A stretch of 64,000 nt of DNA. Origin: Bacteroidota bacterium (GTDB lineage: Bacteria > Bacteroidota > Bacteroidia > Bacteroidales > Dysgonomonadaceae). The notes beneath the pieces were generated by a model. That model saw only the letters and a program-made list of their open reading frames with translations, was not told the DNA's origin and made no database searches. Below, in pieces: positions 51,832 through 61,804 of the stretch (position 1 is the stretch's first letter; the number at the start of each line of letters is the position of its first letter). Where the stretch lies: positions 248,001-312,000 of the forward strand of contig JAEZGN010000009.1 in the NCBI GenBank assembly GCA_023437305.1. Reading direction: 5' to 3'. Both the position numbers and the translations under genes were made by a program.

Positions 51832-54174
51832 ATGAAAACAAACATTACTACACGTGTTGCCCAGACAGCATGTTTTTCTATTCCTTTTCTGATAATATTA
51901 TCATTTATCATGTTCTCATGTAAATCATCAGAGTCGGTTCGTGATATAAGAGCCTTGCGCGGAGAGGATGTTGCAGGACGTGGTTTTTCTTATTCCAAAG
52001 ATAAGCCTAAAGAAGCAATGGTGAAACCATTATTCATGCAACAATTGAGAAGAGCAACGATTGAGCTTCCATTTCAGGAAGGGTTGAATGTAAGAGGTAC
52101 AAGAACTGTTTCGGAGGAAGTAACATTTACAAATGCTGAAAATATTACAGAATCTGTTGATAAGGGAAATAAAAAAGAAACCAATCTTAGTGAGGTGCAA
52201 CAACTGTCAGAGGTTGTAGTTACGGCTAAGTCTCGTTTTACGCCTGAACGCAATGGCCGTGTAAAGGTAGACTTTGTAGTGAGAGTTCCTAAAGAGCTTC
52301 TATCCGAAAATTTCAGAATGACGCTGTCTCCTAAGCTGTTCCACAACGACTCTATCATACCACTGAAAGATGTAGTACTTAAAGGCGAAGCATTCCTTGC
52401 CAAACAAAAGCAAGACTACGCCGAATATGATAAGTATATGAAGTCTATTGTGGGAGACGACAAATATGATGATGTATTCTTTGACAGAGCAGGAACTGAT
52501 AAAGATATCAGTAACCGCCAGAACTTGTATTATGAAGAATATTACAGGGAATGGAGTAAGCAGATGGAATATGAGAAATGGAAGACTGAGAAAAGTAAGT
52601 TTGATGCAGCCGAGTTAGCCAAGCTTAAGGGATATCGTCAACGTTTCTATAATGAATATGTGCGAAAAGCACGCGAGCAGGTGATCAGAGATATGTCTAA
52701 TGGAAAAGATACCGTAGGTTTATTTGCTCAATACATGAAGAAGTTCAATAGGAATGCAAAAGCTCTTGTGTTGGATGATAAGAACTTTGAAGTTAGTTAC
52801 ATGAAGATGCCTGCCAAGTTTCGTGAAGCATACGAAGAAGGGCGTTCGTTGGATGATATAATAAACAATGTATTGACCGAAAGTGACTCTATCGAAATCG
52901 CTCAGAACAGATATATGTTTGAGGCTATTGCCGAAAATGAAATGAAAAAAGAACGTAAAGGGGAGGTTGCAAAAGAGCTGATTCCATTTCCTTACGAAGA
53001 AGGAGTACGTTTAGATACAATTATAGATGCAGGTCGTGATTTTATATATCTATATAAACAAGATCATCCCGTAACTGTTGGACTCAAAAAACTTAGCCTT
53101 ACAATGAATGGACGTGTGGATGCTATCGATAGAAGCCGCTATATGATGTCGCCCGGCGATACAATTTCATATTTTATATCGTCATTATCTCAGTTGGTAG
53201 ATACTTCACTTATCTATAAGAGAACAAAACTATATAGGGATGCATATAACCGTCTGACTACCTATGTGAAGTTTCAGCCCGGACAATCCGCTTTTGGTAT
53301 CAATTATAAGGATAATAAAGCCCAAATAAATAATGTGTTGAATACATATCGTGCGTTTACTGAAGACGGTAAATTTGTTGTCGATAGTATTGTTCTTAGA
53401 GTAACTACAGCGCTGGATGGATCATACGACAAAAACTATAAATTAACCGAAAAACGCGCCGATGCGATTAAAGAATACTTTGTTAAGTCCTTGTCGGGCG
53501 AAGTGAATGATGTCAACAATGTTATTAAGGTCGAGTTTGGAGGAGAAGACTGGAATACCTTGGCAAACCAGATTCAGCAGCGAAATGATATAATGAATAA
53601 GACACAGATTCTTGCATTGCTCGAAGGGGCTATCGATCCGGATGAGACGGAAACCAAGATAAAGAAAGAATTTGCGGACGACTATAAGGTGATTCGAGAT
53701 TCCATTTACCCGTTGTTAAATAAGGCTACTTTCGAATTTAATATGCATCGTCCCGGTATGACAGAAGAAACAGCCATGGATGTTCAAGAAAGACCTAACT
53801 ACGAAAAAGGATTGCAACTGTTGCAAGATAGAGAGTATTGGAAGGCTTTGGAGATTTTGTCCGACTATCCTGATTATAATACAGCATTGTGCTTGATATG
53901 TATGGGGTATAATGCCAAAGCCAAAGAAGTATTGGATGGCTTGCCTGAAACAGGAAATACCGAGTATTTGAGAGCTATACTGTCAATTCGTTCAAATAAA
54001 GATAGTGAGGCAATTGATCACTTGATGCGTGCTTGCGAGTTAGACCCGTCGAAGGTTTATCGTGCACCTCTCGATCCGGAAATTGCGGAGCTGATAAGTA
54101 AGTACAGCTTAAATCGACGGATAGAGGGCCTATCTACACAAATAGAGGATATTGAAGTAGCGGATGCGAATTAA
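51832..54174 (+). CDS. Large lipoprotein with OmpA-like and TPR-like regions
   Basis: 780 residues from the ATG at 51832; a more upstream start would add 21 residues before the signal peptide. The lipobox is IMFSC (Cys30). Residues ~60-200 are beta-rich (VVVTAKSRF, VKVDFVVRVPKEL). A segment near residue 510-550 (YKLTEKRADAIKEYFVKSL) resembles an OmpA peptidoglycan-binding helix. The C-terminus has TPR-like helices (LQDREYWKALEILSDYPDY). Probably a cell-envelope scaffold facing the periplasm. No exact homologue is recalled. Confidence 0.6.
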   Translation: MKTNITTRVAQTACFSIPFLIILSFIMFSCKSSESVRDIRALRGEDVAGRGFSYSKDKPKEAMVKPLFMQQLRRATIELPFQEGLNVRGTRTVSEEVTFTNAENITESVDKGNKKETNLSEVQQLSEVVVTAKSRFTPERNGRVKVDFVVRVPKELLSENFRMTLSPKLFHNDSIIPLKDVVLKGEAFLAKQKQDYAEYDKYMKSIVGDDKYDDVFFDRAGTDKDISNRQNLYYEEYYREWSKQMEYEKWKTEKSKFDAAELAKLKGYRQRFYNEYVRKAREQVIRDMSNGKDTVGLFAQYMKKFNRNAKALVLDDKNFEVSYMKMPAKFREAYEEGRSLDDIINNVLTESDSIEIAQNRYMFEAIAENEMKKERKGEVAKELIPFPYEEGVRLDTIIDAGRDFIYLYKQDHPVTVGLKKLSLTMNGRVDAIDRSRYMMSPGDTISYFISSLSQLVDTSLIYKRTKLYRDAYNRLTTYVKFQPGQSAFGINYKDNKAQINNVLNTYRAFTEDGKFVVDSIVLRVTTALDGSYDKNYKLTEKRADAIKEYFVKSLSGEVNDVNNVIKVEFGGEDWNTLANQIQQRNDIMNKTQILALLEGAIDPDETETKIKKEFADDYKVIRDSIYPLLNKATFEFNMHRPGMTEETAMDVQERPNYEKGLQLLQDREYWKALEILSDYPDYNTALCLICMGYNAKAKEVLDGLPETGNTEYLRAILSIRSNKDSEAIDHLMRACELDPSKVYRAPLDPEIAELISKYSLNRRIEGLSTQIEDIEVADAN

Positions 54175-54184
54175 TATAAAGTAA

Positions 54185-54226
54185 GAAACCCCGATTATAG
54201 TTTAATTTATAATCGGGGTTTCTTAT
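54185..54226 (+). terminator. Intrinsic terminator
   Basis: A 15-bp perfect stem (GAAACCCCGATTATA, 54185-54199, with 54208-54222) followed by TTATT. Confidence 0.85.
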
Positions 54227-54360
54227 TAAAAAGATAGAATTTCGATAGTACTGAAAGACATTATTATTAAATTTGTCTCAGTTGATAAAAATACGGTGTG
54301 TATTATTGTAAGATGTATACAAATCGTTTTTTTATTTATGCTTTAATCTAAAGATAATAT

Positions 54361-56349
54361 ATGGATTACAGAAATCTAACCCCGGAAGAAATAACAAAAC
54401 TTGAGAGTCAGGGCTGCTTGGCTGATAATTGGAACAACATTTCGGTACACAAAAATTTCGAACCGGCCTATATTAAAAACACCAATTTTTCGGGAAAAGT
54501 CAAGTTAGGTATTTTTGAAAATGAATTCACATTGCCGGGAGGGTTGAAAAAGCATTCAGGTCTGAAGCATGCTTGCCTCCACAATTGTGAATTGGGTGAT
54601 AATGTGCTTATCGAAAATGTACAGAATTATATAGCCAACTATCGTATTGGCAATAATGTGCGTATACAAAACATACACCACCTGTATGTAGAAGGGCAGT
54701 CATCGTTTGGGAATGGAATAGAGGTTTCGGTATTAAATGAGACCGGAGGGCGCGAGGTTATGATCTATGATAAACTGAGTGCTCATTTTGCCTATATTCT
54801 TTCCTTTTATCGCCATAGACCGGTATTGATAAAAAAACTTCAGGGTATGGTCGCTGATTATGCTAAAGAACGCACCTCTGATTATGGATACATAGGCGAT
54901 AATGTGACGATTGTAAATGCCGGAGCAATAAAAAATGTACACATCGGGGATTGTGCTACAATAGAAGGAGCGCGACACCTTGAGAATGGAAGCATTAACA
55001 GTAATCAATACGATCCTGTTCATATCGGATATAGCGTAATGGCGAACGACTTTATTGTATGTTCGGGTTCACGCGTTGAAGATGGAACGATGCTTACCCG
55101 CTGCTTTGTAGGGCAATCATGCCAATTGGGGCATACTTATTCGGCGAGCGATTCATTATTCTTTAGCAATTGTCAGGGTGAGAATGGTGAAGCCTGTGCT
55201 TTATTTGCCGGGCCTTATACGGTGACTCATCACAAGTCTACGCTCTTGATTGCCGGAATGTTTTCTTTTATGAATGCAGGTTCTGGATCTAACCAGAGTA
55301 ATCACATGTACAAGCTCGGGCCTATCCATCAGGGCATTGTAGAACGTGGAGGAAAAACAACCAGTAATTCGTATATCCTATGGCCTTCACGCATCGGAGC
55401 TTTTTCTCTTATTATGGGGCGTCACTATTATAATGCAGATACTTCTAATATGCCGTTCTCTTATCTGATAGAGGATAAAGATGAGTCGGTGTTGGTTCCC
55501 GGTATTAATTTGCGAAGTGTAGGTACCATTCGTGATGCACAGAAATTCCCGAAAAGAGATAGACGAAAAGATCCTGAAAAACTAGATCAGATAAATTTCA
55601 ACCTACTGAGCCCTTATACAATACAGAAAATGTTTAAGGCGATCGAAATATTGGAAGGGCTGAAAGAGACTTGTGGCGAGACATCAGGATCGTACACATA
55701 CCAAAGTTGCCGCATCAAAGGCACTTCTCTGAAGAGAGGATTGAAATTGTACAATATGGCCATTACCAAGTTTCTTGGAAACTCTATTATTTCACGCTTA
55801 TCCAAGTGTTCATACACTAGCAATGAGGATATCAGGGAATGTTTGAAACCTGACACCGAAGTGGGTCTGAATGAATGGAGTGATGTGGGAGGTATGCTTG
55901 TTCCTCGTTCGGAGATAGATAAGCTTATAGACGATATAGAATCGGATAATATAAAACATGTGGGTGAGATGAATGCTATTTTTGAACAACTGCATAAAAA
56001 CTATTACTCACTGGAATGGACTTGGGCGTGGGACAAGATACAGCAATATTATAATCTGTCGTTAGATACAATTACCGCTCAGGATGTTATTAATATTGTT
56101 AGTCAATGGAAAGAAGCTGTTGTAGAGTTGGATAGAATGATTTACGAGGATGCTAAGAAGGAGTTTTCTTTATCTTCTCATACAGGTTTTGGGGTGGACG
56201 GAGACAAGCATCAGCAAAAAATAGACTTTGAGCAAGTGCGAGGTTTATTCGAAGAAAATCCTTTTGTGGAAACAGTCTTGAAACATATCGAATCGAAGAC
56301 TAGATTGGGCAACGAGACTATCAGTAAATTGGAAAAGGTGGTTGGTTAA
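54361..56349 (+). CDS. DUF4954 family protein (left-handed beta-helix)
   Basis: 662 residues. NLTPEEITKLESQGCLADNW at the start and the segment around GDNVLIENVQNYIANYRIGN show the DUF4954 family with hexapeptide-like repeats of a left-handed beta-helix, as in acyltransferases and sugar nucleotidyltransferase partners. The C-terminal part is helical. Catalytic residues and substrate are unknown. It stands alone between terminators. Confidence 0.75.
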   Translation: MDYRNLTPEEITKLESQGCLADNWNNISVHKNFEPAYIKNTNFSGKVKLGIFENEFTLPGGLKKHSGLKHACLHNCELGDNVLIENVQNYIANYRIGNNVRIQNIHHLYVEGQSSFGNGIEVSVLNETGGREVMIYDKLSAHFAYILSFYRHRPVLIKKLQGMVADYAKERTSDYGYIGDNVTIVNAGAIKNVHIGDCATIEGARHLENGSINSNQYDPVHIGYSVMANDFIVCSGSRVEDGTMLTRCFVGQSCQLGHTYSASDSLFFSNCQGENGEACALFAGPYTVTHHKSTLLIAGMFSFMNAGSGSNQSNHMYKLGPIHQGIVERGGKTTSNSYILWPSRIGAFSLIMGRHYYNADTSNMPFSYLIEDKDESVLVPGINLRSVGTIRDAQKFPKRDRRKDPEKLDQINFNLLSPYTIQKMFKAIEILEGLKETCGETSGSYTYQSCRIKGTSLKRGLKLYNMAITKFLGNSIISRLSKCSYTSNEDIRECLKPDTEVGLNEWSDVGGMLVPRSEIDKLIDDIESDNIKHVGEMNAIFEQLHKNYYSLEWTWAWDKIQQYYNLSLDTITAQDVINIVSQWKEAVVELDRMIYEDAKKEFSLSSHTGFGVDGDKHQQKIDFEQVRGLFEENPFVETVLKHIESKTRLGNETISKLEKVVG

Positions 56350-56370
56350 AATAATTGATATATACATACT

Positions 56371-56403
56371 AAAAAAGGCTATTCATATTGAATAGCCTTT
56401 TTT
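56371..56403. terminator. Bidirectional terminator
   Basis: A 15-bp perfect stem (AAAAAAGGCTATTCA, 56371-56385, with 56389-56403), TAT loop, A6 and T7 flanks. It lies between convergent DUF4954 and rpmE2. Confidence 0.88.
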
Positions 56404-56428
56404 AGTTAAACTTGTAATTTAATTACAA

Positions 56429-56689
56429 TTATTTCTTTGGTTGTGTACGCTTAGCGTAACGGTTCATAAACTTATCAACACGTCCTGCTGTATCTACAAG
56501 TTTTTGTTTTCCTGTATAGAACGGGTGAGAAGAACTTGTGATTTCAAGCTTCACCAATGGATAAGTAACACCATCTATGTCGATAGTTTCTTTAGCATTG
56601 ATAGTTGAACGTGAAATAAATACCTCATCGTTTGACATATCCTTGAAAGCAACCGGACGATAGTTTGCTGGATGAATATCTTTCTTCAT
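56429..56689 (-). CDS. rpmE2: 50S ribosomal protein L31 type B
   Basis: 86 residues. It starts MKKDIHPANYRPVAFKD and carries EITSSSHPFYTGKQKLVDT, the L31 signature. No CxxC zinc motif, so this is the zinc-independent (C-) type B form. Single-gene transcript with its own promoter. Confidence 0.95.
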   Translation of the reverse strand: MKKDIHPANYRPVAFKDMSNDEVFISRSTINAKETIDIDGVTYPLVKLEITSSSHPFYTGKQKLVDTAGRVDKFMNRYAKRTQPKK

Positions 56690-56727
56690 TTTATAGTAGT
56701 TTAAATTGTTTCTTCTTTTTCAGCCGA

Positions 56728-56758
56728 CAAAGATAGCTTTTTAATCTTATTAAAGCAA
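56728..56758 (-). promoter_or_regulatory. Promoter of rpmE2
   Basis: TTG (complement of 56756-56758), 20 nt, TATCTTTG (complement of 56728-56735). Predicted start near 56721, leader about 30 nt. Confidence 0.7.
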
Positions 56759-56868
56759 AATATTTCTTTTGAATTTTGTATTGAAAAAATGCCGTAAACT
56801 GATAATTTTTGCCTTCTTTTGTTCTAGTAAACATTTTCAGGTTCATCTTTTACATAAAATAGAGTATT

Positions 56869-58062
56869 ATGCGTAAATATATTTTATTTTCAGCTTTCGC
56901 TGTTCTTTCCCTTATTTCTTGCAAACAAAAAACAAATGTGGATAATGTGAATATTGATCCGTCGGATACAACAAATATGAGTGCAGAAACTATCTCAGAC
57001 CAAACAAGCTTATACCTGCTGGTAGGTACATATACAACAGGCGAGAGCGAAGGTATTTATGTTTATCAATTTGATACCGTTTCAGGTTTTTCCAAATATA
57101 AAAGTGTGGTTAAGGTAACCAATCCATCATACCTTACTATTAATAAAGAAGGTACGCATGTTTATTCTGTTTCCGAAACAGGAGACACAAAAGCTGCCGC
57201 CAATGCCTTCCTTTTCGATAAGAAAGATGGTACTCTGAAGCTGTTAAATTCACAGTTGACAGGAGGTGCAGACCCTTGTTATATAGAGCTCGACAATACA
57301 GGCAAGCATGTTGTTACCGCTAATTATTCGGGTGGTAGTATTACAGCCTTTAATATTAATGATGACGGAACGTTGGCTACTGCAGCTCAATTGATTCGTT
57401 TTACAGGAAAAGGGGCAGATGCAGAGCGTCAGAAAGCTCCTCACCTGCATTGTGTACGCTATTCTCCTGATGGGAAATATTTGTTCGCCGATGATTTGGG
57501 AACAGATAAAATACATAAATTCACCATAAATGAAAGTAATGAGGGGAACTATCTCAAAGTAGGAACACCTGCCGCTTTTGATGTAGCACCCGGATCGGGA
57601 CCAAGACATCTTGATTTTCATCCGAATGGAAAGTATGCATACCTCATTAATGAACTTTCGGGCGCTGTTATCGCATTCAACTACGATGCAAATGCCGGTA
57701 ATCTGACCCAAATTCAAACAATACAAGCTGATACGCTTGGCGCAAAGGGTAGTGCTGATATTCATGTGTCGCCTGACGGCAAATTCCTTTATGCATCCAA
57801 CCGTCTGAAAGGAGATGGTATCGCAATATTCTCTATAAATCAGGCAGATGGTAAGTTAACCAAAGTTGGCTATCAGGAAACAGGAGTGCATCCACGTAAT
57901 TTCGTGATTACTCCGAATGGTAAATTCTTACTGGTGGCAAGTCGAGATAATGATGTTATCCAAATATTCCTTATAGACAGGGCTACAGGCTTATTGGAAA
58001 ATACATATAAGGATATAGAACTGGATATGCCTGTTTGCCTGAAATTTACTTCTTTCAAGTAA
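56869..58062 (+). CDS. Lactonase family (6-phosphogluconolactonase-like) lipoprotein
   Basis: 397 residues. The lipobox is SLISC (Cys18). The rest is a seven-bladed beta-propeller of the 3-carboxymuconate cyclase/lactonase family: LLVGTYTTGESEGIYVY opens the first blade, APHLHCVRYSPDGKYLF, GPRHLDFHPNGKYAYLIN and IHVSPDGKFLYASNR are later repeats, and CLKF ends it. An export signal on a family often cytoplasmic suggests periplasmic sugar-lactone hydrolysis. Substrate unknown. Confidence 0.85.
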   Translation: MRKYILFSAFAVLSLISCKQKTNVDNVNIDPSDTTNMSAETISDQTSLYLLVGTYTTGESEGIYVYQFDTVSGFSKYKSVVKVTNPSYLTINKEGTHVYSVSETGDTKAAANAFLFDKKDGTLKLLNSQLTGGADPCYIELDNTGKHVVTANYSGGSITAFNINDDGTLATAAQLIRFTGKGADAERQKAPHLHCVRYSPDGKYLFADDLGTDKIHKFTINESNEGNYLKVGTPAAFDVAPGSGPRHLDFHPNGKYAYLINELSGAVIAFNYDANAGNLTQIQTIQADTLGAKGSADIHVSPDGKFLYASNRLKGDGIAIFSINQADGKLTKVGYQETGVHPRNFVITPNGKFLLVASRDNDVIQIFLIDRATGLLENTYKDIELDMPVCLKFTSFK

Positions 58063-58193
58063 GGTAAAGCTAAAAAATATTACTTATCTTTTTATTATTC
58101 ATAAGAGAGGAGATGACCGTCTCTTCTCTTTGCTGCTTTCAGCGATAACGATTAACAGTAATTCGTTTTGATATTTCGTATCTTATTTTTCTC

Positions 58194-58201
58194 TACCTTT
58201 G
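58194..58201 (+). promoter_or_regulatory. -7 element of the ABC-F gene
   Basis: TACCTTTG. TTG at 58168-58170 is 23 nt away, slightly long. Confidence 0.5.
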
Positions 58202-58228
58202 CACCTTCAAAAATAAAATAGAGATTCG

Positions 58229-59845
58229 ATGTTAATTGTTGACAGCTTAAAAGTTGAGTTAGGGGATAGAGTATTGTTCGATAATATAAGCTATATCATT
58301 AATGATAAAGATAAAATTGCGCTTGTTGGTAAGAATGGTGCAGGGAAGAGTACTATGCTCAAAATTCTGGCAGGTGTCAATACGCACTTCAGAGGGACAA
58401 TAACCGGGCCTGATGGAGTTACCGTGGGGTATCTGCCTCAGGTAATGAAAATTACCGATGAGCGTACAGTGCGTGAAGAAGCATCTTTAGCATTCTCTTA
58501 TATCTTCGATCTGCAAGCAAAGATTGAGGATATGAATAAGCAGTTGGAAACACGTACCGACTACGAATCTGATGATTATGCCAAACTGATAGATGACTTT
58601 ACTCATGCCCACGAACGCTTGGCAATGGTAGAAGATGTCAACTTTGAAGGTGAGGTCGAAAAAGCATTGCTTGGTCTAGGTTTTAAGCGTGCCGATCTCG
58701 ATCGTCCTACCAACGAGTTTAGTGGAGGCTGGCGTATGCGTATCGAGCTTGCTAAACTCTTGTTGAGTAATCCCGATGTGATGTTGCTCGATGAGCCTAC
58801 CAATCACCTTGATATAGAATCTATTGGTTGGCTCGAGGACTTTATAAATACTCAGGCAAAAGCTGTGGTTCTTATTTCGCACGACCGTGCTTTTATCGAT
58901 GCGGTAACTACACGTACGATTGAGCTAACGATGGGGCGTATTTACGACTATAAGGTAAATTACTCTAAATATGTAGAGCTCAGACAGGAACGTCGCCAGC
59001 AGCAAATACATGCATGGGAGGCTCAGCAAAAACAGATAGCCGAGATAGAAGAGTTTATAGAACGCTTTAGAGCGCAAGCGGCTAAAGCAGTGCTTGTGCA
59101 AAGCCGTATCCGTCAATTGGAAAAGATGGAGCGTGTGGAGATAGATGAAGAAGACAAATCGCAAATTCGTATTCGCTTCCAGCCTGCTACACGTTCGGGT
59201 AATTATCCGTTGACAGTAGATATGGTGACGAAGAAATATGATGATTATCTGGTTTTTGAAAATGCCAATCTAATGATAGAGCGTGGTGAGAAAATTGCTT
59301 TGGCAGGAAAAAACGGAGAAGGAAAATCTACATTTGTAAAATGCGTGATGGGCGAAACCTCATACGATGGCAGTATACTTTTAGGGCATAATGTACAGGT
59401 TGGTTACTTTGCGCAGAACCAGGCTGATTTGTTAGATGAAGATCTGACTGTCTTTGAGACTATCGATCGGGTTGCCGAAGGGGATATACGTACTCAAATT
59501 CGTAATATTCTGGGAGCGTTTATGTTTAACAGGGACGATTCGGAGAAGAAAGTAAAAGTACTTTCGGGAGGGGAGAGAACACGCTTAGCTATGATAAAGT
59601 TGTTGCTTGAACCTGTAAATCTGCTTATTCTCGATGAGCCTACAAACCACTTGGACTTGAAGACTAAAGAGGTGCTGAAGAATGCTTTGCTAGACTATGA
59701 TGGAACAGTTATTCTTGTTTCCCACGACCGTGATTTCTTGGATGGGCTGGTAACAAAAGTCTACGAATTTTCGGATAAAAAAGTGCGTGAGCATATCGGA
59801 GGAATCAAAGAGTTCTTGGCTAAGAAGAGGGCCTTATCTTCCTAA
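58229..59845 (+). CDS. ABC-F family ATPase
   Basis: 538 residues. Two ABC domains: Walker A LVGKNGAGKST (about residue 37) and LAGKNGEGKST (about residue 360). The signatures are FSGGWRMRIELAKLLL and LSGGERTRLAMIKLLL; the Walker B segments are LLDEPTNHLD and LILDEPTNHLD. There are no membrane segments. It belongs to the translation-associated ABC-F proteins (Uup/EttA/YdiF group), which act at the ribosomal E site. An antibiotic-resistance role is possible but not indicated. A Shine-Dalgarno site is weak. Confidence 0.9.
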   Translation: MLIVDSLKVELGDRVLFDNISYIINDKDKIALVGKNGAGKSTMLKILAGVNTHFRGTITGPDGVTVGYLPQVMKITDERTVREEASLAFSYIFDLQAKIEDMNKQLETRTDYESDDYAKLIDDFTHAHERLAMVEDVNFEGEVEKALLGLGFKRADLDRPTNEFSGGWRMRIELAKLLLSNPDVMLLDEPTNHLDIESIGWLEDFINTQAKAVVLISHDRAFIDAVTTRTIELTMGRIYDYKVNYSKYVELRQERRQQQIHAWEAQQKQIAEIEEFIERFRAQAAKAVLVQSRIRQLEKMERVEIDEEDKSQIRIRFQPATRSGNYPLTVDMVTKKYDDYLVFENANLMIERGEKIALAGKNGEGKSTFVKCVMGETSYDGSILLGHNVQVGYFAQNQADLLDEDLTVFETIDRVAEGDIRTQIRNILGAFMFNRDDSEKKVKVLSGGERTRLAMIKLLLEPVNLLILDEPTNHLDLKTKEVLKNALLDYDGTVILVSHDRDFLDGLVTKVYEFSDKKVREHIGGIKEFLAKKRALSS

Positions 59846-59849
59846 AAGA

Positions 59850-59880
59850 TTGGCTTCAATATATGTTTTAGCTATCTTTG
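59850..59880 (+). promoter_or_regulatory. Promoter of the small lipoprotein gene
   Basis: TTG (59850-59852), 20 nt, TATCTTTG (59873-59880). The box lies directly after the ABC-F stop codon; predicted start near 59887. Confidence 0.65.
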
Positions 59881-59912
59881 CTTTCTTATTAAAAATCTTA
59901 ACATAATTAAAA

Positions 59913-60395
59913 ATGAAAAAGTTATTATTATCATTACTCACAGTAAGTCTTGTTTTAACCTCTTGTGGTGGAACGTCTCCTCTTAAATTTAACGATACGA
60001 TTGTAGAGGCGAATGAGACCATTTCTCATGTAAGCGATTCGTATACATCAACTCTTTCTGCGGCGATAGCTTCCGGCTCTTATGAAAGTATTGCTGCTGC
60101 AACAGATAGTGCTTTGGTGAAGATTGACACAGAGCTGGATATTGTGAAAGCCTTAGAAGCTCCAAAAGGTGCAGAGGAATTTAAAAATGCAGCTTTGAAA
60201 ACATACCAAGATCTAAGAGCAATCGTAGAAACCGGAAGGAAATTTACCACTTTAACAGAAGAATCTTCGGACGAAGAATTCGATAAGATTTCGGACGAAT
60301 ATGATGCTAAGATGGATGCTTATAATGCGAGTTTTGAGCAGTTAGCAAATACTCAAAAAGCATACGCCAAGGAAGCCGGATACGAATTGAAATAA
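59913..60395 (+). CDS. Hypothetical lipoprotein (160 aa)
   Basis: The lipobox is LVLTSC (Cys18). The mature part is predicted to be a four-helix bundle (ETISHVSDSYTSTLSAAIAS, SALVKIDTELDIVKALEAP, DEEFDKISDEYDAKMDAY). It resembles small Bacteroidetes surface lipoproteins of unknown role. It has its own promoter and a terminator at 60412. No partner evident. Confidence 0.6.
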   Translation: MKKLLLSLLTVSLVLTSCGGTSPLKFNDTIVEANETISHVSDSYTSTLSAAIASGSYESIAAATDSALVKIDTELDIVKALEAPKGAEEFKNAALKTYQDLRAIVETGRKFTTLTEESSDEEFDKISDEYDAKMDAYNASFEQLANTQKAYAKEAGYELK

Positions 60396-60411
60396 GTGTC
60401 TAACTAAATAC

Positions 60412-60452
60412 AAAAGCACCTCATCTTTTTATAGATAGAGGTGCTTTTTTAT
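60412..60452. terminator. Bidirectional terminator
   Basis: An 11-bp perfect stem (AAAAGCACCTC, 60412-60422, with 60438-60448) with a T-rich tail. It lies between a plus-strand lipoprotein gene and the tilS gene on the other strand. Confidence 0.85.
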
Positions 60453-61774
60453 AATGGTTTATCTGTTATCTGTATCTTTAGGATTTGTGTCGTAGATTTG
60501 TCTATTTTAAATCGATCGTCTGAACGTTCGCCGACAATCCACACAATATTATTTTCTGAGCAAAGTAGCCAGGCTTCTTCTTTTTCGAACAAAGTAAACT
60601 TCTGATCGGTGAAATAATCGCTCACCTTTTTCTTGCCCTTCATCCCGAATGGAATAAACCAATCGCCTTGATGCCACCTTCTCAGTGTCAGTGGGAATTT
60701 TATTTTATCTTTATCCAGATAGAGAATATTTTTATTTTTCTCTATTACAAAGCCATTGTCTATTTGGATCGTTTCGATAGATAGTTGTAATGGATAGCTC
60801 ATCAAGCGATCTTCTTCCCTTATCAGAAAGCTGTCTACAGAGAGCTTCTCTCTTTTCTTTATTATAAAGAATTCCCTATCCTTAATCAGCTTGTGCGTGT
60901 CGGAGTAAAATATCTTCCCGGACTGACTTATTATCGATTCAAAAATTTGTCTTACGGTTGCTGTATTAAAATTGTAAGGAGCAAGCAACTCATAGAGGAT
61001 CGCTTCCGGCTCTAAATATTTAATCAGCGTTCGGATGTTGATGCTATCGTCGCTCAACACATCAGCCTTTACCTGTTGGATATAAAAATTATAGATATTC
61101 TCCACCTGCGATAAATGCTCGCCTGTACGGATAATAGAATCTTTTACCGATGGGTTGATAGTCTCCAGCAATGGGATGATATTTAGTCTTATCTTGTTCC
61201 GTGTATACAAGTCCTCATTATTGGTACTGTCATCTACATACTTCAAAGCTCTGTCTTTAAGATACTCTAAGATGTCTTTTCTGCTGAGGCACAGAAGAGG
61301 GCGAATAATGTTATTGTTTTGCGCCGCTATTCCCGTCAATCCTCTTATTCCTGTTCCCCTGGTCAGGTTTAGAAGTATGGTTTCTACCGAATCGTCACTA
61401 TGATGTGCGACCGCAATCTTATCAGCCAGATGGATTGTTCTTATTTGTTCAAACCAATTATATCGCAATTCTCTTGCTGCCATTTCTATAGAGATGGAAT
61501 GGATCTCGGCATAGGCCTCTGTATCAAAATCTACCCTTTCATATTTAAGGTTGTACTTTTGGCACAATTCTTCTACGAAAAAAGCATCACGATTAGACTC
61601 TTCTCCCCGAAGATGAAAGTTGCAATGTGCCACCACACACTCATATTTCAGCGTGTGTAGGATGTCTAGCAGAGCGACTGAGTCGGCTCCACCGCTAACC
61701 CCTACAATAACCTTGCTACCGTCTTCTAATAGTTGGTTCTCGTCTATATATTGTTCGACCTGTACTATATTCAT
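60449..61774 (-). CDS. tilS: tRNA(Ile)-lysidine synthase
   Basis: 441 residues from the start MNIVQVEQYI; an ATG four codons upstream is possible. GVSGGADSVALLD (about residue 30) is the PP-loop that adenylates C34 of tRNA-Ile2. LRGEESNRDAF and VAHHSDDSVETILL follow. The C-terminal substrate-recognition domain (RRWHQGDWFIPFGMKGKKKV) is present. Essential in most bacteria. It lies 30 bp downstream of the HD gene. A TACTTTTG lies close to the start and could give a nearly leaderless message. Confidence 0.93.
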   Translation of the reverse strand: MNIVQVEQYIDENQLLEDGSKVIVGVSGGADSVALLDILHTLKYECVVAHCNFHLRGEESNRDAFFVEELCQKYNLKYERVDFDTEAYAEIHSISIEMAARELRYNWFEQIRTIHLADKIAVAHHSDDSVETILLNLTRGTGIRGLTGIAAQNNNIIRPLLCLSRKDILEYLKDRALKYVDDSTNNEDLYTRNKIRLNIIPLLETINPSVKDSIIRTGEHLSQVENIYNFYIQQVKADVLSDDSINIRTLIKYLEPEAILYELLAPYNFNTATVRQIFESIISQSGKIFYSDTHKLIKDREFFIIKKREKLSVDSFLIREEDRLMSYPLQLSIETIQIDNGFVIEKNKNILYLDKDKIKFPLTLRRWHQGDWFIPFGMKGKKKVSDYFTDQKFTLFEKEEAWLLCSENNIVWIVGERSDDRFKIDKSTTQILKIQITDKPL

Positions 61775-61804
61775 AATTAAGTACAAAAGTAATATATCTT
61801 TATT

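Noticed and set aside
58229..59845. ABC-F protein as an antibiotic-resistance determinant
   Set aside because: Sequence fits the housekeeping Uup/EttA-type group and there is no resistance context.
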